This document shows positions 56,471 through 64,000 of a DNA stretch of 64,000 nt, one piece after another. A model generated the notes under the pieces. That model saw nothing but the letters and a program-made list of their open reading frames with translations, did no database searches and was not told the origin of the DNA. The position numbers and the translations under genes are program-made. Numbering within the stretch: the first letter of the stretch is position 1; each line of letters starts with the position of its first letter. Source of the DNA: Pyrenophora tritici-repentis (lineage: Eukaryota; Ascomycota; Dothideomycetes; Pleosporales; Pleosporaceae); the NCBI RefSeq assembly GCF_003171515.1, contig NC_089390.1, forward strand, positions 4,588,001-4,652,000. The letters are read 5' to 3'.

Positions 56471-58662
56471 ACCTGTTAGGATATAGGGTGGTGGTTGTTT
56501 ATTTACTTGTCTTCGCTGTGTTGTCGATTACGGAGAAGTGGGTTGGACGATATGTTCATGCCCTTGCTCGCATTTACCAGCGAGCTTTACATAGCGAGGA
56601 CACTTGTTTGTCCACTATTGTATATTGTGTTCATATCAGCCAGAATACCAGTCATCTACGGCATTGCTTGCAGGCGGCTTCCATACTGCAAAAGCAATCT
56701 ACTCTGTCTAAGGACTTGGTCGAGCCCTGTGACTCGTTTTGGTTTCCCATGTTGCTTCGGCACTATGCGTAGTGGTGTGTAGTATTATAATCATGATGAT
56801 GAACTTGGGAGTGCCAAGAGGCCATGTATAGAATATAGGGTACCGCAGATCATTATATGGGATAAGAGGCTTTAATCTGGCTTTATGTCTTGTGGGGAGT
56901 GTGCAGCGAGCAGTATTTTTTTCGACATAGCTCACTATTGATAACTTCATGTACGGCTTCATTGGATAGAGTCTATGGTTTTAACCAGAACACTCCTTTG
57001 CTACCACAACGTCAGTCCTCATGTGTTTCCAGATTCAGAAACTCAATCGCAAGTCTGATCAGACTGCTGGGTTTTATAGGCATCGCTAATGCTCCCTGTG
57101 TTCTATTTTACTATGCGGCTAGGATACCCTTTGCAATCATGCATACGTCCATGACTAGACAATTGCGGGTACCTGCATCATTGTTGCATTTCACGCCGAA
57201 CGGGAGGAGTGGGGACCCAACTGCGCTTCGGTTCGGGTCCTCTCCCCGAGCTAATGGGCGCACCTGGTGACATAAAATACTGGACAGTGTGGGTAAGCAC
57301 CCAATAGACGTGTCTGGCGACTACAGTGGCTTTTTTACACTGGTATGTCCAGTATTTTATGACACCCGGGTGGGCGTGTAAACAGAGCGATACTGGGCGG
57401 ACACGGGATGATTGTTTAAGACGGTTTGGGAGATGGGTCTGTGGCTGGGCTTACTAAGTGGTGGAAGCTACGGCTGGCTGTCCGTTGTTCGGTGGCGAGT
57501 ATGAACCAGGAAGTAATAAGAGAGGGATATAAATGTCCTCGAGTTTCTTTTTTGGTTCCAGGCTGGACCATTCTTCCAGGAGCTTGCGCGTCTTTGACTC
57601 AGGAAGGGCTATGTGATATGTTTCGCCACTGTTTGTGTGCCCATCTTGCGAACTACTTGTTTCCAAGAGAATGCGCGGATTTCCTCGTTTTGGTCCCGAC
57701 TGCGCCATTTTTTTCTGGTGAGGATTACCTGATTGGGTTTACTATGCGACAATCCTTGCCGACCACGCGAGACACGGTCCGAGACAACGATTGATCTGAT
57801 GGAGACGGATACAAAGTTGGGCAGCGTTTGAGGCATATTTCCCCTAGATGGCAATGTGGAACGTGGCTTTTTTTGTCAGCACGACTTGCAACACCATGTA
57901 CAGCAAACTGACCGATGGAAGTAGGAGATTTGCTTTTTCGACATAATATTCGGAGCTGCAATCGTGACTTGTGGGTGGTTGCTGAGGCATAAGCTGACAG
58001 GGGCGTGTTTGGCCCAATTTGAGATGATGTGCAGTTCGGCATTTGGGGTGCAGGTAGCTCGGATAGCTGACGGATGCTAACGCCGATCTGCGTAACGGAG
58101 GTGTGTTTACCTCGATCTATGTCACCGTTGGGTTGGTACTATACTTGGGCGAGACCTGGTCGGATGCAGCTCCAAGAGAGTACATGGCAAGCGGTGAAGA
58201 CTTGCCTCCACTTTACGAGCACCGAGACGCTGGGTTCCGTAAGGTTTGTGATTGGTGTCTGGTGGCAGTTTAGAGGGGCAGAGGAGCCAGAATTATCCCC
58301 GGCTGCAGCCGTTGTCGAACGAAGGGAATAGGGTTACGGACTAGGGTTTAGTTGGGCAGACTTCCCTGTACTAACGAAGTTCGGGCGTGCATGTGTGCAG
58401 CTGGCTGTGGATGCCCTGCGTGCGACACGCGTTATAAAGGGCCGATGCGCCATTGATATAGTAGGGTAGCTATCGTGTCCACACTTTGCTGTACCCCTCT
58501 TTCTGTTGCAACTGCTGCTCCTCGCTGCCTCAGGAGCCTCAATTGATCATTCAGGGTTCCTGTTCTTCGATCCTCCCTCCCCCACCTAGATCTGCGTATA
58601 CCCCCCCATTGAGCTTAGCAAAAGCTTGATTTGGCCACCGACGGAACAACCACTACATTACA
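56471..58662. other. Long intergenic region with inverted repeat
   Basis: About 2.2 kb between the EngB-type gene and the aminotransferase. Apart from the inverted repeat at 57261-57372 no feature is supported. Open frames are short and without motifs. Confidence 0.5.
57261..57372. repeat. Short inverted-repeat element (MITE-like)
   Basis: The arms 57261-57286 and 57346-57372 are near-perfect reverse complements around TGTCCAGTATTTTATG, with one mismatch in the innermost 20 bases. The complementarity continues inward (GGACAGTGT against ACACTGGTATGTCC) with a small gap. The 59-base centre has no coding capacity. Size and shape fit a miniature inverted-repeat transposable element or a foldback; no clear target-site duplication could be assigned. 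Confidence 0.6.
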
Positions 58663-60571
58663 ATGTCTTTTTCAGCAGATAAGGTTAGCCACCTCAAGGG
58701 AGCCTTCTCCCAGCGGCGCTTTTCGAGTTCCAAGGACCCGAGTGAGAGCGGTAAGTAATTTACCATACCATGTCTTTGCTGTCAGCACGGGCGGGCCATA
58801 CGTCATTCTCAGGACCTATGTCGGCACAAGGTATCGGGAGCTTCCCAATGCACAGAGATGTGGACCTGGGAAAACTGGGGCTCCAATTGAGGCTTATGAA
58901 GTCCTCGAATGCGCTCTGCATCTTGGAGTCTGTACCTCGCAAACCATTGTTCCGAGCCCTGCGCCGTCTTCTACCCCTCCTTTCCGACCATGGCCCACCG
59001 TAGACACGAATCAGGTCTCCCATTACACAGCACCTGCATATGTGACGTTTACTGACAATCACCAGAACTCGGTTCGTCCATTCACCGACAGTTCCGCCAG
59101 TCGCACGAAGGTCACAAGCCTCACGCCGGTCTCGACGCCACACGCGCATCCACTGGTGTCGTCTGGACTTCGGAACAAGCGTACAAGCACGGTTTCCTTG
59201 AACACCCGGAAGAATGGGCCAACCTGGGTCAGGGTGCGCCCGAAGTCGACGATAGCATCAAGGGCTGCTTTGAGAGGCCGAGAGAGGTTGATATCAGTGC
59301 CCATGGCCGAGAGTACGGTCCTACCGCTGGTATCAGGCCGCTGAGAGAGGCTGTTGCGACTCTGTACAATGAACATCACCGAAAGTGGCGCAAGAGCCAG
59401 TACACATGGGAGAATGTAGGCCACCTACCCAACTTCATCCGTCTATGTTTACTAACTGTATCTAGGTTTGCATTGTACCTGGTGGACGTGCGGGTTTGAT
59501 CCGTATCGCTGCTGTGCTCGGCAACTGCTACTTGGGCTTCTTCATTCCCGGTACGTCAAGACGACCCCTTGGCCGAAATCAAATCTAACAAACACAGACT
59601 ACACCGCATACAACGAGATGTTGTCGCTCTTCCGAAACATTGCCGCCATTCCCGTCCCCCTAGGCGAGGCAGACCAATACCACATGTCACCCGACAAGAT
59701 CGCAGAGGAAATCGCCCGTGGTACCTCTGTCATCCTCACATCGAACCCCCGTAACCCAACCGGACAAATGGTGACCAACCCCGAACTCGCTCAGATCCAG
59801 AACATCTGCCGTGACCGCGCAACCCTCATCATGGATGAATTCTACTGCGGATACAACTACACCACAAACTGCGACGGCACCGTCATCTCCGCCGCTGACA
59901 ACGTTGAAGACGTAGACGAGGACGACGTTCTTATCATCGACGGTCTTACCAAGCGCTTCCGCCTCCCCGGATGGCGTGTAGCGTGGGTCATCGGACCCAA
60001 GGAGTTCATCCAGGCTATCGGCTCATGCGGTTCCTACCTCGACGGAGGCTGCAACGTACCCTTCCAAGAAGCCGCCGTGGAGATGATGTCACCACCCCGT
60101 GTTCGCAACGAGATGCGCGCTCTGCAAATGCACTTCCGCACCAAGCGCGACTTCGTCATTGGCCGTCTCCAGGAAATCGGCTTCAAGTTCCCCTACATGC
60201 CAAACTCGACTTTCTACCTCTGGCTCGATCTCAGCAATCTACCAGAGGGCATCAATGACGGTCTCAACTTCTTCCAGGCTTGTCTCGAGGAGAAGGTCAT
60301 TGTCGTTCCCGGTATCTTCTTCGACTTGAACCCCAGTAGGCGTAGGGATTTGTTCGACTCGCCTTGCCATCACTTTGTTCGTCTGAGTTATGGTCCTAGG
60401 ATGGATGTGTTGGAGAAGGGTTTGGACTCCATTGAGAGGATTGTTAAGAAGTAAGTTTTTGATTCGATAATGTGATGTTTGAGGAATATATGCTAACGGT
60501 TTGATAGGTACAGGGATTCGCCACAGCAACACCGCGCTGTGTCACATAGGCCTCGTGGAAATGTCCACTAG
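58663..60571 (+). CDS. Class I/II PLP-dependent aminotransferase
   Basis: A fold-type I aminotransferase of the aspartate/alanine-aminotransferase superfamily. The well-supported part starts near 59068 (LGSSIHRQFRQ), with GREYGPTAGIRPLREAVATLYN, then across introns VCIVPGGRAGLIRIAAVLGN, SVILTSNPRNPTGQMV, LIMDEFYCGYNY and the Schiff-base Lys block DGLTKRFRLPGWRVAW. FVRLSYGP supplies the carboxylate-binding Arg. The start MSFSADKVSHLKGAF at 58663 is followed by GTAAGT at 58752, then an exon of uncertain extent (from about 58784) before the joined exons. The last intron is at 60451-60508 and the stop is TAG at 60569-60571. The substrate cannot be read; the residues resemble enzymes annotated as aspartate aminotransferases of unknown specificity. 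Confidence 0.83.
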
Positions 60572-60926
60572 ACGGTCATAGAATGGGGTCTAGACGACGA
60601 TGGATATCTTTCTTGAGTAGTAGAAACCAGTACATTATATATACAACAGGCTCAACAGTGGCCTAAATACATACCATGCTTCTTGATATTTCATTTCTGC
60701 TGAACATGCTCATGGACATGTAATCTCATTGACATCTAATGCTGTAATCACTATCACTCATGTCCATATAGACTCAACACGGTGAATTTGCTAATATACG
60801 TTACACATGGACCAAAGATGTTCAAAATACAATCAGTCTTATCATATTCCTACACCCTAAAGACAAATGAAACGCGATTATAAAAGCAATAAACGCAGAC
60901 TTGACAAGCAAATGCACAAACTCAAC
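60572..60926. other. Convergent intergenic region
   Basis: About 355 AT-rich bases between the 3' ends of two convergent genes; both 3' UTRs probably lie here. Nothing else is supported. Confidence 0.4.
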
Positions 60927-63658
60927 TTACTCCACCGGCTCCTCTTCCAGCAAAACCTTGAAGCTAAACGGCTCAAACGCCACACCGTCACCGATGAAAT
61001 GCTTGCTCATAGCCTCGACCCAATGCAGACGCAACGAATGCAACATGGCACTTGTACCTTCCATGACACACAGCACGGCGACGGTAAGCGCGAACCAGAA
61101 GTAGAAGACAAAGACCATGACGAAGGCACCTGCGACGCCAGTAAAGGCAAAGGCGTTCTTCATGGTCATTTCCCAGAGCACAATGGAGAGACGTTGATGG
61201 GCGAGGGATAGGGCCCAGAGACGGAGGTATGAGGCAGTATGTGAGACGCAGTTGAGGCAGAATTCTAGAGGAAAAGAGTGTTAGTATGGCGCTTCTTGAG
61301 GCAAAGGGAGGGGATGGTAGTGAGGGGAGGGTAGTCTTACCAATGGTGTGAATGACTTGGTGGATCATGACTTCACTGAATTCGAATTCCTCGTGTTCCT
61401 CACCGTGGGCAATGTCTTGTGTAATCATGGCAATGCCATCGTCGTCATCTCCAAAGCTCTCACGTCCGTTCTGACGGCCATCAGTCTCGTCGTCATCGTC
61501 GTCCATGGCGCTGACGCGGGTGCTCTCGCCGATGCCGCGGTAGCCAAGCGCGCGAGCCTTGTTGTGCTCGTAGCGAAGGTAAAAGGGCTTCAGGAACAGC
61601 AGGATGGGAACGCAGGCAAGCGCCATGAGCAGGAGGATAACCTGCACAGTCGCTTGGCCTGGGTAGAGCGGTGAAGTGCCAGCCTCGAGTGTACCCGGGC
61701 TGAGGAACATGTAGATCAACATGTTGAGCAGACTGGGCGGGCTCTCGCCGCGCGCAGGCCAGTCGATGGTCCACTTGTACACAATGGTGAAGGCGAGGTA
61801 ACCAAAGATGGACTGGAAGAAGATCATACCAGGAACAAAGTTGCCCCAGATGTCGATCTTAGTCTTGAAGTAGCGAGCGTTGACAAGCGACCACATCAGC
61901 GAGAAGGTCATGTGGGTCCAACCGAGCAAGATACTAAGCTTCATCTTGTAACTGTTCGAGAACAAAAGGTCGTTCTCGGTGTCGTGCCAGCGGTAGTCCA
62001 AGCCAAAGGGGTATGTGTAACCTTCAACACGAGAAGAGGTCGGGCCCTTGCCGTCGTTGTCCCACACCCACATGGACTTGAACCAGGGCAATCCAAGAGA
62101 GAAGGCGTCGCAGTAGAGAAGACCGGTGTAGATGGAGAAGATGCCCATCATGAAGACAATGTAACGACCGTAGAACATCATTGAAAACAGCTCATCAAGC
62201 TTGCTGCGTTCCAGTCGCTTTTCAAAGTAAATCATAGCGCAAGCCGCGAGAGTAAGAATGACACCGTGTCCAGCATCACCGAACATGACGGCGAACATGA
62301 AAGGGAAAGTGACAATGGCCGGCAGAGCGGGGTTGACTTCACGGTACTTGATCGTTCCGTAGGCGTCGATGATGGTCTGGAAACCCAGAGTGAACCTGTT
62401 CGACTTGAAGTATGTTGGTGGCGTCTTGGTCGTCTTAATCTGGTTGACGATGGTAGGTACGGAGAGACCGGCACGCTCGTTGACATCCGACAAGGTCGAC
62501 TTGATCAGTCCGAGGGAGTTGGTAGGAGCCCATGCTTCCGCAATAAGCGTCTTGCGTTGATGGTCGTATGAGAACTTGTTCAGTGTCTCATAGGTAGCCT
62601 TCTCCTTCTTTATGACGACCATCCAAGCCGCAAGGTTCCGTCCAATCGCAGTCAATTCAGCATCCAGTGTCGACTTTGTGTTCTTGAGAACGCTAGCGAG
62701 GTCGCTCAATCGGGTGTTGACTTCGCGGATCTGGTCCCGGCGTAGCTCGCTGTTCTCGTCAACGCTGTAGAGGTCGGCACCAAGTGACTCTGAGATCTTT
62801 CGGATCTTGGCGATGATCTCCTTGCCGTGGGCGAAGATGATGAAGACATTCTTGCTGGTCTCCTCGTTGTTCTCGGGGTTGATGATGGGCTCGGGGATCT
62901 CCGACTGGTTCATGTACAAGTTGCCACGGAGAGTACGCCACAAGATGCGCTCAAAGGCGGCGATGCGTTCGCGGGGGATGACACCGGCAACGAAGCCGAT
63001 GTTCATGCCCGTAAAGGATCGCTCCGCACCGGCATCACCGTTTCCGTTTCCGTTCTGCTCGACGTCCTGGAGTAGCGGCGCGTCATCGTCATCGACAGAA
63101 TGCCGGATTTCCTCGGTTTGGCCTCGGGCCCTGTCGAAGAAGCCACCCGCCTCTCTCAGCACCCAACGCCACTCTGTCAGCTCCACCTCGCGCTTCTTCA
63201 ATGTCTCGTAGCTCTCGTTCAACGAGGCGATTCTCTGTTCCAAGCTCTGGCTCTTGTCCGCAAGCTCGTCAATTTCAGAGGCCGAAGGCGCTGTGAAGGG
63301 GTTGTTGAAGTCGTAGATGGAGCGCATCGCGATGTTGGACTTCTCCATCTGGGCGCGAAAGTAGCGGAGCTGGCGCTCTACGTTGTCGAGGCGGCGGATC
63401 TCCTGAGTAAAGGTGCGTTGGAAAGCGGTCGTCTCCGAGTTGAGCTAGCACGTCTCGTCAGCTTCATATCTCAGCGCATCCGTCCCGGAGCTGCACGCGA
63501 AGCTCCAGACTATGTGTGTTCATACTCACATCTCTGAAATCCATCACTCCGAGCTCGCCGAGGCCAGACACGACCTCGCGGCCAATCTCGTTGGCAATGT
63601 AAAGCTGGGTCAAGGACATGTCCGCTGAGCGGAACATGGTGTCCTTGGTGGGCGCCAT
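60927..63658 (-). CDS. VPH1: V-type proton ATPase subunit a (vacuolar)
   Basis: The membrane subunit a of the V0 sector, which forms the proton half-channels with the c-ring and acidifies the vacuole. Three exons (63658-63530, 63444-61341, 61264-60927) join in frame to 856 residues, close to the yeast protein. The N-terminal cytosolic half shows [35 protein letters not shown] and [19 protein letters not shown]. The membrane half has [30 protein letters not shown], and near the end [19 protein letters not shown], holding the essential Arg of the proton path. The loop with [10 protein letters not shown] is a common acidic insert. The isoform is probably the single fungal VPH1-type, as filamentous fungi lack the STV1 copy. 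Confidence 0.95.
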
Positions 63659-64000
63659 GGTGGCGGTTCGGGAGACAAGACTTCGGGGGCGGTGCGCTTG
63701 TCTCGTCGTCTGATGGGGGCGCGATAGGCGAGATGGTGGTTGATGAGAGCTGCCTCAACTACTTGCCATGATGCGAACCACATGCAGGAGCTTAGCGCCT
63801 TGACGCGCCAAGCCTTGTTACTGATGTCACCAGCTCCATCCCGGCCACGTTAGCAACACGGAAATGCACTTTCATCACTCAATATTATAATTGACGACAC
63901 TCTTTTGTTCTCGTAACTCATAGTGGTCACTGATCTTGATTTAAACAGATAAGTAAGAATCAAAACCACAGACAAGACCCAAGCATCCGCCCACCGAAGA
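63659..64000. other. Region upstream of VPH1
   Basis: About 340 bases at the window edge, holding the VPH1 promoter and leader. No coding feature is supported. Confidence 0.4.

Overview
The window looks like nuclear DNA of a filamentous ascomycete. Genes have several short introns (mostly 42-75 nt, GT...AG with CTAAC/CTGAC-like branch sites), and they include fungal families: HET-domain proteins, a PDR-type ABC transporter, a fungal rhodopsin-domain membrane protein, a secreted BBE-like flavin oxidase, a MER3 meiotic helicase and a SRP40 nucleolar protein. The protein styles best fit Dothideomycetes/Pleosporales, but that is inference. I saw no rRNA, tRNA, CRISPR array, virus or autonomous transposon.

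Layout. 1-5.5 kb has no gene I can support. 5.5-7.7 kb (-) is ATP-dependent PEP carboxykinase. 9.2-14.3 kb (-) is a full-length PDR/ABC-G pump in five exons. 16.0-19.6 kb holds two damaged HET-domain genes. 20.2-21.7 kb (+) is a SLC35A-type nucleotide-sugar transporter. 22.2-27.3 kb (+) is one long HFM1/MER3 helicase gene. 27.5-29.3 kb (-) is a secreted FAD oxidoreductase. 30.4-31.7 kb (+) is a seven-TM rhodopsin-domain protein. 32.5-34.1 kb (+) is an unrecognised acidic/basic protein followed by a 28-bp minisatellite. 34.7-36.6 kb (-) is a third damaged HET gene. 36.7-37.6 kb (-) is a STN1-like telomere protein.

From 38 kb genes are dense: a GPI/Cys-rich surface protein (+), an NTF2-like protein (-), a pyrimidine deaminase (-), a DNAJC9-like J-protein (+), a proline-rich unknown (+), a DUF1295 membrane reductase (-), exocyst SEC3 (-), SRP40 (+), mitochondrial FMC1 (-), an EngB-type GTPase (+), a class I/II aminotransferase (+) and V-ATPase subunit a, VPH1 (-). 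Several pairs are head-to-head over short intergenic spaces (deaminase/DnaJ, SEC3/SRP40, FMC1/EngB). The genes are mostly unrelated housekeeping functions; I see no biosynthetic cluster.

Two patterns stand out. First, four otherwise intact genes each have one reading-frame break, each at a G/C homopolymer of 6-10 bases, and each is resolved by removing one base; systematic homopolymer over-calling in the assembly is the simplest reading. Second, all three HET-domain genes are damaged in a different way (in-frame TAG codons or frameshifts away from G/C runs), which looks like real decay of incompatibility genes. I did not find a convincing new multi-gene system.
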